Source: Pseudarthrobacter raffinosi (GTDB lineage: Bacteria > Actinomycetota > Actinomycetes > Actinomycetales > Micrococcaceae). From it: 64,000 nucleotides of DNA. The position numbers and the translations under genes were made by a program. The notes beneath the pieces were generated by a model that was not told the DNA's origin, searched no databases, and worked only from the letters and a program-made list of their open reading frames with translations. Every line of letters begins with the position of its first letter. Positions within the stretch are counted from its first letter, which is position 1. Positions 1 through 8,859 of the stretch are shown here, piece after piece. The stretch is from NCBI RefSeq assembly GCF_023913735.1, contig NZ_JAMXBH010000003.1, forward strand, positions 1 to 64,000, given 5' to 3'.

Positions 1-23
1 GTGCACCACACAACCCGGCACAC

Positions 24-105
24 GAAGTGACAGAGCGTCCGGCTGAACGTCGCACGAACTGAGAGAGCATCCGGCGGAACACTCCAGGAACTGCGAGAGC
101 GTCCG
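24..105 (+). repeat. Three tandem 32-bp-period repeats (family R4)
   Basis: Three related 18-bp cores start at positions 24, 56 and 88, exactly 32 bp apart. Each reads close to GAAcTGaGAGAGCGTCCG. The sequence between cores is only weakly conserved. The same core recurs in both orientations at 33511-33704, so this is a dispersed intergenic family. The rest of 1-280 holds no convincing gene; it ends in the leader of the HU gene with the ribosome binding site AGGAGG at about 270. Whether the repeats act on the HU gene or on whatever lies before the window is not visible. Confidence 0.75.
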
Positions 106-280
106 CTGAGGGCGCAATTCCCCCGCAATTCCCTGGAAAACCGGTGATTTTAGTCAAAAAATGGCGGAAACACGCGGAATTTGCGGACCTCGGGGGCCCA
201 AGCTGGTAAGTTTTCGAACAGTGGCTTGCACGCATGCCGCGTTCAGGCTCCAGAAATCGTGACCGTCCAGGAGGACATCA

Positions 281-568
281 ATGGCTAAGAACCGTAGTGA
301 ACTTGTTTCAGAGGTAGCAGGCAAGGCCGGCACCAGCCAGGCAGCCGTCAACTCCGTCCTCGATGCACTGTTCGAGGTATTCGAGACTTCCGTCGCCGCC
401 GGCGAGAAGATCACCATCCCGGGCTGGCTCGCAGTTGAGCGCACCGACCGTGCAGCACGCACCGGCCGCAACCCGCAGACCGGCGAGACCATCCAGATCG
501 CGGCAGGCCACAGCGTCAAGCTGACCGCCGGCTCCAAGCTGAAGGCTGCAGTCGCCAAGAAGAAGTAG
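281..568 (+). CDS. hup: HU-family nucleoid DNA-binding protein
   Basis: A 95-residue histone-like HU protein that binds and bends DNA non-specifically and compacts the nucleoid. It starts MAKNRSELV, has the dimerising N-terminal helices (residues 3-45), and carries the HU beta-arm signature around the GRNPQTGE motif (residues about 60-68), which inserts into the minor groove. The C-terminus is a short basic KLKAAVAKKK. The long lysine/alanine tail of mycobacterial HupB is absent, so this is the short actinobacterial form. A strong AGGAGG ribosome binding site lies about 9 bases before the ATG. A clear intrinsic terminator follows at 589-627, so it is probably transcribed alone. Confidence 0.96.
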   Translation: MAKNRSELVSEVAGKAGTSQAAVNSVLDALFEVFETSVAAGEKITIPGWLAVERTDRAARTGRNPQTGETIQIAAGHSVKLTAGSKLKAAVAKKK

Positions 569-588
569 TCTTCTTCAGCAACAGCAGC

Positions 589-627
589 AAAGGAGCGGCA
601 ACCTCAGGGTTGCCGCTCCTTTGCTTT
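589..627 (+). terminator. Intrinsic terminator of the HU gene
   Basis: A perfect 15-bp stem (589-603 with 608-622) encloses a 4-base loop and is followed by GCTTT. The stem is rich in G/C and starts 20 bases after the HU stop codon. This is the expected form of a factor-independent terminator. Confidence 0.9.
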
Positions 628-686
628 AAGCCGATTCTGCTTTAATCCGATTCGCCGCGCGGGCACCCGTAGCGGACAATGGATAG

Positions 687-2837
687 GTGCCTTCTGCAGC
701 AAAATCCCGTCCCACAGCACCCCAGCCAGGCCCCGACAGGGGCGCCCCGGCCAGGGCTGGCGGCGTCGTGGGGATTTCCCGGCCGTGGCAGCTCGCGGGC
801 CTTGCAGCCCTCTTCCTGGGACTGACGGCGGCACTCCTTTTCTCCGGCGCCGCCGCGGCCCGTGAGGTCTCTGACCCGGGGGCACTGGTCCGCTGGGGGC
901 TTCCCGTCAGCAAGGCCATCCACAACGTGGCACTGGCGACGGTGATCGGCGGACTGATCTTCGCCGTCGGCATCCTCCCCAGAACTGCGGGTCCCCGGTC
1001 CCGGACCCACAAAGGCGATGCTCCGGAACATCCGGCGTTCGCCCGGGCCCTGGCCATTGCTGCCGCTGCGGGTGCTGCCTGGACGCTGTCGGCGGTGGCC
1101 GTACTGGTCCTTACTTACTCAGACGTTGCGGGCCAGGCCGTCGGCGGGGACGCCGAGTTCACCCGCGCGCTGGTGTACTTCATGACGGACATCGAGACCG
1201 GCCGGGCATGGCTGAGCGTGACCATCATCGCGGCCGTGGTGACCACCGCGCTGTTCGGCGTCAGATCCCTGGACGGCCTTGCCCTCACGCTGATCCTGGC
1301 GGTGGCCGGGCTGGTTCCCGCCGCCCTGATCGGCCACTCCTCAAGCTCGTCGGACCACGAAGGCGCCATCAACTCCCTGGGCCTGCACCTTGTGGGCGTC
1401 AGCGCGTGGGTTGGCGGCATCATCGTCCTGGCGCTGCTGTCCGGAATCCTGACCGGCTCGAAGCCCGGTGCCGCCGCCGACATCACCGAGCCAACGCTGC
1501 GGCGGTTCTCTTCACTGGCCGGCTTTGCGTTTGTGCTCGTCTTTGCCTCCGGCGTCATCAATGCAAGCATCCGCATCACCAACTGGGGTGACCTATTTGG
1601 TTCCCCCTACGGCCAACTGATCCTCGCGAAGACGGCGGCAACCCTTGTCCTTGGCGGCATCGGTTTGATGCACAGGCAATGGGTCATCCCCCAGCTGGGC
1701 CGCAAAGGCTCGGCCATGTCCTCACGCCGCGTCTTGTGGCAGCTCGTGCTCGCGGAACTCATGGTTATGGGAGCCACCTCCGGCGTCGCCGTGGCCCTAA
1801 GTCGGTCGGCCCCGCCGCAGCCCACCACGTTTGCGCCGGACGCGTCGCCGGCGTTCATCCTCACCGGCTACGAGCTGCCGCCTGAACTGACGCCGGAACG
1901 CTGGCTGACGGAATGGCGCTTTGACTGGCTCTGGGTGGCCGTGGTGCTCTTCGGGCTGGTGGCGTACTTCCTGGGCGTCGCCAAGGTGGTCCGACGCGGC
2001 GACAAGTGGCAGTGGTTCCGCGCCGTGAACTGGGTGATCGGCCTCCTGGTGCTGACCTTCATCACGTCAGGGCCGCCGTCGGTCTATGGCAGGATCCTCT
2101 TCTCCGCGCACATGGTGGACCACATGGCGCTGACCATGGTGGCCCCCATCTTCCTGGTGCTCGGCGCCCCGGTGACGCTGGCCCTGCGGGCGTTGCCTGC
2201 CCGCGGCGACGGCACCCGTGGGGCCCGCGAGTGGCTGCTCGTGTTTATCCACTCCAGGTTCTCCCAACTGGTCACGCACCCCATCTTCGCGGCGGCCAAC
2301 TTCGCGGGCTCCATCGTGCTGTTCTACTACTCGGACGCGTTCGGCTTCGCCATGCGGGACCACGTGGGCCACGAGCTCATGATCCTGCACTTCTCGCTTA
2401 CGGGTTACATCTTCATCCTGAGCATGATCGGCACGGATCCGTTGCCCCGCCGCGCTCCGTATCCCATGCGCCTGCTCCTGCTGCTGGCGACCATGGGCTT
2501 CCACGCGTTCTTCGGCGTCGCCATCATGGGCGGCACCAGCCTGCTGGCGGCCGACTACTTCGGCAACCTTGGCCGCGCCTGGGGGCCGTCCGCTCTCCTG
2601 GACCAGCAAATGGGCGGGGCCGTGGCCTGGGGCATCGGCGAAGTGCCCACGCTCCTGGTGGCCATCGGCGTCGCCATCATGTGGTCCCGCTCCGATGCCC
2701 GGGAGTCCAAGCGCACCGATCGGGCGGCCGACAGGAATAACGACGCCGATCTCACTGCTTACAACGATATGTTTGCCAAATTGGCCGAACGCGATGCCAG
2801 ACTGGCTGAACGCAACTCAAAGCTGGAAGGACGCTGA
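687..2837 (+). CDS. CopD-CtaG fusion membrane protein
   Basis: A 716-residue polytopic membrane protein. The first half (about residues 30-370) resembles the copper-resistance D (CopD/YcnJ) domain. The second half (about 395-660) is a CtaG_caa3-type cytochrome c oxidase assembly domain, with conserved histidines in SAHMVDHMAL, GHELMILHF and GFHAFFG. These folds are linked to copper handling and to delivery of copper to cytochrome oxidase. The last 50 residues are charged and cytoplasmic. The GTG start at 687 has only a weak ribosome binding site, so the exact start is uncertain. The stop overlaps the next ATG by one base (TGATG), so translation of the thioredoxin-NHL protein is probably coupled. 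A role in copper import for oxidase assembly is inferred from the families. Confidence 0.88.
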   Translation: MPSAAKSRPTAPQPGPDRGAPARAGGVVGISRPWQLAGLAALFLGLTAALLFSGAAAAREVSDPGALVRWGLPVSKAIHNVALATVIGGLIFAVGILPRTAGPRSRTHKGDAPEHPAFARALAIAAAAGAAWTLSAVAVLVLTYSDVAGQAVGGDAEFTRALVYFMTDIETGRAWLSVTIIAAVVTTALFGVRSLDGLALTLILAVAGLVPAALIGHSSSSSDHEGAINSLGLHLVGVSAWVGGIIVLALLSGILTGSKPGAAADITEPTLRRFSSLAGFAFVLVFASGVINASIRITNWGDLFGSPYGQLILAKTAATLVLGGIGLMHRQWVIPQLGRKGSAMSSRRVLWQLVLAELMVMGATSGVAVALSRSAPPQPTTFAPDASPAFILTGYELPPELTPERWLTEWRFDWLWVAVVLFGLVAYFLGVAKVVRRGDKWQWFRAVNWVIGLLVLTFITSGPPSVYGRILFSAHMVDHMALTMVAPIFLVLGAPVTLALRALPARGDGTRGAREWLLVFIHSRFSQLVTHPIFAAANFAGSIVLFYYSDAFGFAMRDHVGHELMILHFSLTGYIFILSMIGTDPLPRRAPYPMRLLLLLATMGFHAFFGVAIMGGTSLLAADYFGNLGRAWGPSALLDQQMGGAVAWGIGEVPTLLVAIGVAIMWSRSDARESKRTDRAADRNNDADLTAYNDMFAKLAERDARLAERNSKLEGR

Positions 2838-4888
2838 TGAGCGAAACCGTACGCACCCAACTCCGGGTCCGCGCCTCCGAACTGGTGGGCCGCAACTGGC
2901 TCAACACCGGCGGCAAATCGCTGGACCTCGAAGCCCTGCGCGGCAAGATCGTGCTGCTCGACTTCTGGACTTTCTGCTGCATCAACTGCCTGCACGTCCT
3001 GGATGAGCTGCGCCCGCTCGAGGAACAGTACTCCGACGTCCTGGTCACCGTGGGCGTCCACTCGCCCAAGTTTGAGCACGAAGCAGATCCCGTGGCCCTG
3101 GCCGCCGCCGTGGAACGCTACGAGATCCACCACCCCGTCCTGGACGATCCCGAGCTGGAGACCTGGAAGGCGTACACGGCGCGCGCCTGGCCCACTCTGG
3201 TGGTCATCGACCCCGAGGGCTACATCGTGGCGCACCTGTCCGGTGAGGGCCACGCTGACGGCCTGGCCGTGCTCATCCCCGAGCTGATCGCCGAGCACGA
3301 GGCCAAAGGCACGCTGCACCGCGGTTCCGGCCCGTACGTGGCGCCGGAAGCGACCTCTGGCACGCTGCGCTTCCCCGGGAAGGCTCTGTTCCTGCCCGCC
3401 GGGCGCGGTTCCGCCGGACCCGGTTCAGGCGCGCAGGGTTCAGGCGTCCAGGGAATGTCCGACGGCGGGACTCCCGCCGCCGCTGATACCGCCACCGACG
3501 GTTCCTGGCTGGTAACCGACACCGGGCACCACCGCCTCGTGGAGCTTGGCACCGACTTCGAGACCGTCCTGGCGACGTTCGGCTCCGGTACCAGGGGCCA
3601 CGCTGACGGCCCGGCCGCCGCCGTCGACTCCGTCGAGCCGACCGCACGGTTCAACGAGCCGCAGGGCCTCGTGCTGCTTCCGGAAGAGGTGGCAGCGAAG
3701 GCGGGCTACGACGTCGTGATTGCCGACTCGGTCAACCACCGCCTCCGGGGACTCTCGCTCACGGACGGCAAGGCCACAACGATTGTTGGCAACGGCGTGC
3801 AGCGCCTGCTGGAAACCGGCCCCGCCCGGGTGGACGAGGACGCTGCCGGTTTCACGGGCCAGCTCAGCGAGCACCCGCTGGAGGTGTCCCTCAGCTCGCC
3901 GTGGGACGTCGTCTGGTCCACCAAGCTCAACGCCGTGGTGATCGCCATGGCCGGCACGCACCAGATCTTCAGCTTCGAGCCCCTCACCGGCGCCGTGGCA
4001 ATTATCGCCGGCAACGGACTGGAGGGCCTGCTGGACGGGCCCGCCCACGAAGCCTGGTTCGCGCAGCCCTCCGGCCTGGCCGAGGACGCCGACGGCAACA
4101 TCTGGGTGGCGGACTCCGAAACCTCCGCCCTCCGCAAGCTGGTCATTGACGACGGCGGCACGGTCACCGTGGAGACCGCCGTGGGCAAGGGCCTGTTCGA
4201 CTTTGGCTTCCGCGACGGCCCCGCGTCCGAGGCACGCCTCCAGCACCCCCTCGGCGTCACCGTCCTGCCTGACGGATCCGTTGCCATCGCGGACACCTAC
4301 AACGGTGCCGTGCGGCGCTACGACCCCGCCGCCGGGACCGTGTCCACGCTGGCCCGCGGACTCTCGGAACCCTCCGACGTGATTGTGGACCACACGCACG
4401 CCGCAGGCTCCGAACCGCTGCTGGTAGTGGTGGAGGCCAACCAGCACCAGCTGGTCTACGTGCCCATCCCCAAGGAAGCCCAGCAGGTGGACGAGGGCGC
4501 CTCGCAGACCCACCGGCCCAAGAGCCCGGTAGCCCCCGGGCTGCTCGAGCTCACCGTGCGTTTCACCGCGCCCACCGGGCAGAAACTCGACGACCGCTGG
4601 GGAGACCCCACGCAGCTGAAGATCTCCTCCACGCCGCCGGAGCTGCTTGTGGCCGGCGGCGGAACCTCGGTGGGGCTGCTCCGCACGCTGGAACTGGCTT
4701 CCGACATTCCGGAGGGCGTCCTGCACATCACCGCCCGCGCCGCGGCCTGCGACGGCCCGGAGGACGCGGACGGCGAAATCCCGGACCACGCCGCCTGCCA
4801 CCTGTACCAGCAGGACTGGGGCATCCCGGTTCTCCTGACGGACGACGGCGACACCGAGTTGGTCCTGGACCTGCGCGGAATGGACTGA
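2837..4888 (+). CDS. Thioredoxin-like protein with NHL repeats
   Basis: A 683-residue protein with an N-terminal TlpA/thioredoxin-like domain (about residues 10-155). Its redox motif is C48-I-N-C51 inside DFWTFCCINCLH. From about residue 170 to 540 it carries repeated NHL-type beta-propeller blades (for example ADSVNHRLRG, VADSETSALRKL, ADTYNGAVRRY). There is no signal peptide, so it should be cytoplasmic, unlike most TlpA proteins. It is translationally coupled to the CopD-CtaG gene, which suggests a redox or scaffold role in copper or haem-copper oxidase handling; that link is inference. A glycine/alanine-rich linker sits at about residues 190-215. A terminator hairpin lies about 70 bases downstream. 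Confidence 0.88.
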   Translation: MSETVRTQLRVRASELVGRNWLNTGGKSLDLEALRGKIVLLDFWTFCCINCLHVLDELRPLEEQYSDVLVTVGVHSPKFEHEADPVALAAAVERYEIHHPVLDDPELETWKAYTARAWPTLVVIDPEGYIVAHLSGEGHADGLAVLIPELIAEHEAKGTLHRGSGPYVAPEATSGTLRFPGKALFLPAGRGSAGPGSGAQGSGVQGMSDGGTPAAADTATDGSWLVTDTGHHRLVELGTDFETVLATFGSGTRGHADGPAAAVDSVEPTARFNEPQGLVLLPEEVAAKAGYDVVIADSVNHRLRGLSLTDGKATTIVGNGVQRLLETGPARVDEDAAGFTGQLSEHPLEVSLSSPWDVVWSTKLNAVVIAMAGTHQIFSFEPLTGAVAIIAGNGLEGLLDGPAHEAWFAQPSGLAEDADGNIWVADSETSALRKLVIDDGGTVTVETAVGKGLFDFGFRDGPASEARLQHPLGVTVLPDGSVAIADTYNGAVRRYDPAAGTVSTLARGLSEPSDVIVDHTHAAGSEPLLVVVEANQHQLVYVPIPKEAQQVDEGASQTHRPKSPVAPGLLELTVRFTAPTGQKLDDRWGDPTQLKISSTPPELLVAGGGTSVGLLRTLELASDIPEGVLHITARAAACDGPEDADGEIPDHAACHLYQQDWGIPVLLTDDGDTELVLDLRGMD

Positions 4889-4958
4889 TCACCGCCGCCG
4901 TGGTTTAGATCAAGAGGCTACGGCTTTGCGGCGCCGGCTTGCTGAGCCGGTGTGCAGA

Positions 4959-5001
4959 GGCTGCCTTCTGTGACCCTCGTGTCACGGGGGGGCAGCCTTT
5001 T
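4959..5001 (+). terminator. Intrinsic terminator after the thioredoxin-NHL gene
   Basis: GGCTGCC (4959-4965) pairs with GGCAGCC (4991-4997), with an inner GTGAC/GTCAC stem and a trailing TTTTG. It lies 70 bases after the stop of the thioredoxin-NHL gene. The right part overlaps the left arm of the longer palindrome at 4975-5126. Confidence 0.75.
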
Positions 5002-5126
5002 GCGCGCCGAGGCAGCTCCCGGCCGCGGATTTCCGGGGTTAAAGCCGCCGGTCGCGAGGGGAACCCCGGAAACTCAGGGGCTGGCGCGCCCACCGGTGGC
5101 AAAAGCGTGCTGTGCGTGACACGAGG
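4975..5126. repeat. Long intergenic palindrome (family R1)
   Basis: The ends are an exact 11-bp inverted repeat, CCTCGTGTCAC at 4975-4985 and GTGACACGAGG at 5116-5126. Inside are further matched arms, TTTTGC with GCAAAA and TTCCGGGG with CCCCGGAA. The right end, AAAAGCGTGC then GCGTGAC, is shared with the elements at 18567-18666 and 29260-29357. It fills the gap between two convergent genes. Confidence 0.75.
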
Positions 5127-5145
5127 CCCGCCGATAGCCCAGGCG

Positions 5146-6138
5146 CTAGTAGCTCAGGAGCGGGGTGACCCTGATGGTGTCGCCGGCGACGTCCAGGCGG
5201 GTGGTGAAGCTGAAGTCCACCTCTTCGTTGAGCGGGGACCAGACGCCCGTGAAGGAACTCTGCTGGACCGCCTCCACCTTGGCCTTCCCGTCGAGGGGAG
5301 CAACCACCCAGCGGCCGCCAAAGGGCTCGATGGATATCTCCGGGTACTCCGTGATGGTCCACTTGATGGTGCCGTCGTCCACGTTGTTGGTGCTGGCGAA
5401 GTAGAAGGGGCAGTCCGGCTGCAGCTTTTGCTGCTTCACGGCTTCGGCGGCGCAGGTGTCCAGAAATTCCTTGACCTTCGCGCCCACATCCTTCCGCAGC
5501 TGGTCGGTGGCCTCGGTCAGCAGGTTCAACGGAGCCGCCGGGACATCGCGGGATGTCACCGTGGCTCGTGTGGCGGGCGCGGCAAAGTATTCACCGTTCA
5601 GGGAGGCTTCGTATTCACCCGGATAGAACACGGCGAACGAATTCCTGCCTTGGGGCATGTTAACCGGGACGCCGTTGAGGTTGGCTTCGCTGGCATTCAC
5701 CACTGTCAGGCCCACCGTGGGCAGCCGCGACGGCACAAACGCCCACGTGTTGAAGAGCAGCCATTCCGTGCCGGTCTTCTCCAGCAGGAATTCGGTGCGA
5801 AGCCTGCTGCCATCGATCGTGTACTGCACGGGCACCATGACCTGGTTGCCGGCGCGTTCTTCGGCATCGCCGATGCTGACGTTCGCCAGCCGGGAAGAGG
5901 CCGTCTGCAGCGCTGTGCCGTCGAGCATGGCGGCGCTGCTGGGCGGCACAGTGGCCCGCAACAGACCCAGCGCCTTGCCGCCGTCGCCCTCGTGGAGGGC
6001 GTCCAGATACTCCCGGACAGGCTGCTGTGGACTCGCCACCGTATTGTTCACCACGTTGACCCCAACGACGGACGCGGCCACGGCTAGCATGAGGCCAAGC
6101 AGCCACCCTGCTGCCATCCTCACCAACGCCTGACTCAT
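5146..6138 (-). CDS. Membrane-anchored extracytoplasmic protein, function unknown
   Basis: A 330-residue protein. I place the start at the ATG ending at 6138 (MSQALVRM), because the hydrophobic N-terminal segment (residues about 9-30, WLLGLMLAVAASVVG) follows directly; reading further upstream adds only low-quality sequence. The rest looks extracytoplasmic. It has a short 'PVREYLDALHEGDG' segment like NTF2/DUF4878-type domains at about residues 38-52, then beta-rich sequence and two cysteines (in DTCAAE and QPDCPF) that could form a disulphide. I do not recognise a named family. Conserved unknowns of this type occur in Arthrobacter. It stands convergent to the thioredoxin-NHL gene, with palindrome R1 between them. 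Confidence 0.75.
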   Translation of the reverse strand: MSQALVRMAAGWLLGLMLAVAASVVGVNVVNNTVASPQQPVREYLDALHEGDGGKALGLLRATVPPSSAAMLDGTALQTASSRLANVSIGDAEERAGNQVMVPVQYTIDGSRLRTEFLLEKTGTEWLLFNTWAFVPSRLPTVGLTVVNASEANLNGVPVNMPQGRNSFAVFYPGEYEASLNGEYFAAPATRATVTSRDVPAAPLNLLTEATDQLRKDVGAKVKEFLDTCAAEAVKQQKLQPDCPFYFASTNNVDDGTIKWTITEYPEISIEPFGGRWVVAPLDGKAKVEAVQQSSFTGVWSPLNEEVDFSFTTRLDVAGDTIRVTPLLSY

Positions 6139-6268
6139 CTGCACTTCACTTACGTTACCTGCAAGGCCGCTGAACACAGGTGTCGCCGCCGCCCCGTGTA
6201 GCGGGGTGCGGCGGCTTTCCTGATGCCCGACGGCGGGAAGTCCAGGGCGGGACATCGTCCGGTTTTGC

Positions 6269-8005
6269 CTACCGGCGGCGCCGGGACGAGGTGCCGAAGA
6301 CGCCGCGGAGCAGCTCCCGGCCAAGCTGCGTGCCCAGGGAACGGACCATACTCTTCAGCCCGCCGCCCAGTGCCCCGCCGAGCGCACCGGCGATGTCGCC
6401 CACCATCCCGCCGCCGGCCGGGGCCGCAGGCGCCGGTGCACGCCGCGCGGGCGCATCAGTGCCGGCGCCACGGTCCGGCGTGGGACGGCTGCTGGGCCGG
6501 CCCAGGATTTCCTCTTCGATCCTGCGGGCCTCGGCGTCGACGTCGGCCTGCCCTGAACGTGGTTGCCCGGAACCGGCCTGCCCCGGACCTGGCTGCCCGG
6601 AAGTCCCCGGAACCGGGGGCTCGCCGGGCGCGGCTCCGCCGGTGGGCGCAGCGGCCTTGCCGGTGAGTTTCTCGTAGGCGGAGACGTTGTCCACGGCGGT
6701 CCCGTACTTGGCGAGCAATGCCGACCCGCCCACCGTGCTCTTGATGAGCTCCTCAGTGCTGGGGCCCATGACGGATTCCGGGGCGCGAAGGCGAGTGTGC
6801 GCGACCGGCGTCGGGGCGCCCTTCTCATTCATGACGGTAATGACGGCCTCGCCGATCCCCGCGGACGTGAGGGTCTCCTCGAGGTCATAATCGCTCATCG
6901 GGAACGTGGACACGGTGGCTTTCAGGGCCTTGGCGTCCTCCGGGGTGAAGGCGCGGAGGGCGTGCTGGATGCGGTTGGCCAGCTGGCCCAGGACGTCGGC
7001 GGGGACGTCCTTGGGTGTCTGGGTGACGAAGAAGATCCCCACACCCTTGGAACGGATCAGCCGGACTGTGGTGGTGATGGCGTTCAGGAAGGCCTTGGAT
7101 GCGCCGTTGAACAGCAGGTGGGCCTCATCGAGGAAGAACACCAGCTTGGGCTTGTCCAGGTCGCCGGCCTCGGGGAGGTCCTCGAACAGGTCCGCCAGCA
7201 GCCACATCAGGAAGGTCGAGAACAGCATCGGCTTGGTCTGCAGCGTGGGCAGCTCCAGGCAGGTGATAACGCCGCGCCCGTCCGGGGCGGTCCGGAGCAG
7301 CTCGGCGGTGTCGAACTCAGGCTCGCCGAAGAACCGTTCCAGGCCCTGCGCTTCGAGGTTCACCAGTTCGCGGAGGATGACGCCGGCGGTGGCCTTGGAC
7401 AGGCCGCCCAGTTCCTCCAGCTCGTCCTTGCCCTCGTCCGAGGTGAGGAACTGGATGACCGCGCGGAGGTCCTTGAGGTCGATCAGCTCAAGGTTGTACT
7501 TGTCCGCAAAGTGGAAGACCAGCTGCAGGCTGGATTCCTGGGTGTCATTGAGCTCCATCACACGCGAGAGCAGGATGGGGCCAAACGAGGTGATGGTGGC
7601 ACGGACGGGAATGCCGTTGCCGTCGCCGCCCAGGGCCAGGAACTCCACGGGGAACGTCTTGCCGGCCCAGGCCTGGCCGATGCTGTCGGTGCGGGCCTTC
7701 AGCTTCTCGCTGCCGGCGGCCGCCGTGGCCAGGCCGGACAGGTCGCCCTTGATGTCCGCGAGGAACACGGGAACTCCGGCCGCGGACAGCTGCTCGGCCA
7801 TCATGTGCAGCGTGACGGTCTTGCCGGTGCCGGTGGCGCCGGCTACCAGGCCGTGCCTGTTCATCATGGTCAGCGGCAGGCGGACCTGGGCTTCCTTGTG
7901 GAGTTCGCCGTCCACAATTGCGGCTCCCAACTCGATGGTGGCACCTTCCACGGTGTAGCCCTTCTGGATGGTGGCGAGCTTTTCTGCAGTGGTTTTGTTG
8001 GCCAT
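6269..8005 (-). CDS. DUF853 / HerA-like P-loop ATPase
   Basis: A 578-residue ATPase of the DUF853 (YjgR) group within the HerA/FtsK-like superfamily. Walker A is GATGTGKT at residues 56-63, Walker B is LVFFLDEAH at about 288-296, and the KGVGIFFVTQTPKDVP segment fits the sensor/arginine-finger region of this family. HerA-type proteins are DNA translocases; the cellular role of DUF853 is not settled. The last 130 residues are low-complexity Gly/Pro/Gln/Ala, then a basic tail ending SSRRRR, which may bind nucleic acid. The gene stands alone on the minus strand with a good ATG. Confidence 0.9.
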   Translation of the reverse strand: MANKTTAEKLATIQKGYTVEGATIELGAAIVDGELHKEAQVRLPLTMMNRHGLVAGATGTGKTVTLHMMAEQLSAAGVPVFLADIKGDLSGLATAAAGSEKLKARTDSIGQAWAGKTFPVEFLALGGDGNGIPVRATITSFGPILLSRVMELNDTQESSLQLVFHFADKYNLELIDLKDLRAVIQFLTSDEGKDELEELGGLSKATAGVILRELVNLEAQGLERFFGEPEFDTAELLRTAPDGRGVITCLELPTLQTKPMLFSTFLMWLLADLFEDLPEAGDLDKPKLVFFLDEAHLLFNGASKAFLNAITTTVRLIRSKGVGIFFVTQTPKDVPADVLGQLANRIQHALRAFTPEDAKALKATVSTFPMSDYDLEETLTSAGIGEAVITVMNEKGAPTPVAHTRLRAPESVMGPSTEELIKSTVGGSALLAKYGTAVDNVSAYEKLTGKAAAPTGGAAPGEPPVPGTSGQPGPGQAGSGQPRSGQADVDAEARRIEEEILGRPSSRPTPDRGAGTDAPARRAPAPAAPAGGGMVGDIAGALGGALGGGLKSMVRSLGTQLGRELLRGVFGTSSRRRR

Positions 8006-8009
8006 GCCG

Positions 8010-8575
8010 CTAGCTTAGCGGGGCGGCCGGGAGATTCTTCGTGAACGCGAGCGACGTGATGATCTCCGGATCCTGGTCCAGGTCGAACTGCGGCTCATAA
8101 CCCGAGGCGAGGTACAGGTGCTTTGCTTCAGGCTGGCGCGGACCGGTGGTCAGGAAGACTCGCCGGTAGCCCCGCCGGGCCGCCAGCGCCTCCAGCTCCG
8201 CCAGGACGAAGCGGGCGAGGCCGCGGCGGCGGTGCGCCGAGTGGGTCCAGATCCGCTTGAACTCCGCCGTGTCGTTGTTGTACCGGCGGAAAGCTCCGCC
8301 GGCTATGGACTCGCCGTTTCCTGGACCACCAGCAGCGCACCGCCCGGTCCCTTGAATTCCGACGCCGGGTAGCGGTTGAGTTCGTCGGCAGCGTCTCCGC
8401 GGCCAAAAAGGTCGCCGTAGCGGGAGTCGTATTCCACGGCCAGCTCATCCAGGAGCGGCCGGACCCGCGGATCGTGCATGGGAAGGTTGAGGACGGTCAG
8501 CGCGGACCGGTTCAGCGCGGACCTGTTCAGGGCTGCCGGGTTCAGTGCAGCCGGGCTGCCTATGCTGGTTTTCAC
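8010..8575 (-). pseudogene. Frameshifted GNAT N-acetyltransferase
   Basis: Reading leftward, the protein begins at GTG 8575 (MKTSIGSP) or ATG 8479 (MHDPRVRP) and runs to GGALLVVQE. It then hits a stop at 8303. Skipping one frame near 8317 restores a standard GNAT half: NGESIAGGAFRRYNNDTAE, then the acetyl-CoA-binding loop HRRRGLAR, then YLASGYEPQFD, ending at a stop at 8010-8012. The break sits in an A-run (GAAACGG where GAAAACGG would be in frame), so one missing A explains it. It may be a real null mutation or a sequencing error. The GTG start overlaps the stop of the FAD-protein relic by four bases (GTGA), showing that the two were once an operon. The N-terminal linker contains 15-bp tandem repeats (LNRSALNRSA). 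Confidence 0.8.
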
Positions 8576-8850
8576 GCCGCGACGCCCAGAACAGTCCTGG
8601 CCAGGGCATCGTTCTCGCGGAACGGGGCGGCATTGGTGCCAGGCTTGGCAAAGGCGCCGGCGCCCCAGCCGGACGTTCCCGGCCCCACACCGAAGAGCCG
8701 GCCGCCCGCCCGGCCGTGCCCGTCCAGCAGCTCGTGCCGGTCCGAGACGAGCAGCTTTCCGGTGGAGTGGATGCCGTCCGCCGTGAGCAGCTGCTGTTCG
8801 CTGCCCAGACCGGACAGGTGCAGCGACGCCAGCAGCGGGTTGAGCGACCG
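8572..8850 (-). pseudogene. C-terminal remnant of an FAD/NAD(P)-binding protein
   Basis: Only the last ~93 residues remain. They read ARSLNPLLASLHLSGLG, then GRLFGVGPGTSGWGAGAF and NAAPFRENDALAR, ending at a TGA at 8572. The pattern (VGP..SGWGAGAFA, FRENDALAR) fits the C-terminus of the actinobacterial FAD/NAD(P)-binding oxidoreductases. The dinucleotide-binding N-terminal part (more than 400 residues expected) is absent. Sequence homology stops at about 8850, where an oppositely oriented monooxygenase remnant begins, so this is a deletion/rearrangement joint. The family assignment is from memory of the motif and is moderate. Confidence 0.6.
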
Positions 8851-8859
8851 GGCCACCGA

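Noticed and set aside
24..105. CRISPR-like appearance of the 32-bp-period repeats
   Set aside because: Only three units, cores of about 18 bp that vary, spacers too short and partly alike, and no cas genes in the window.
4939..6087. Plus-strand frame of 382 codons
   Set aside because: It runs antisense to the membrane-anchored protein and through the R1 palindrome, and has no recognisable domain or signal.
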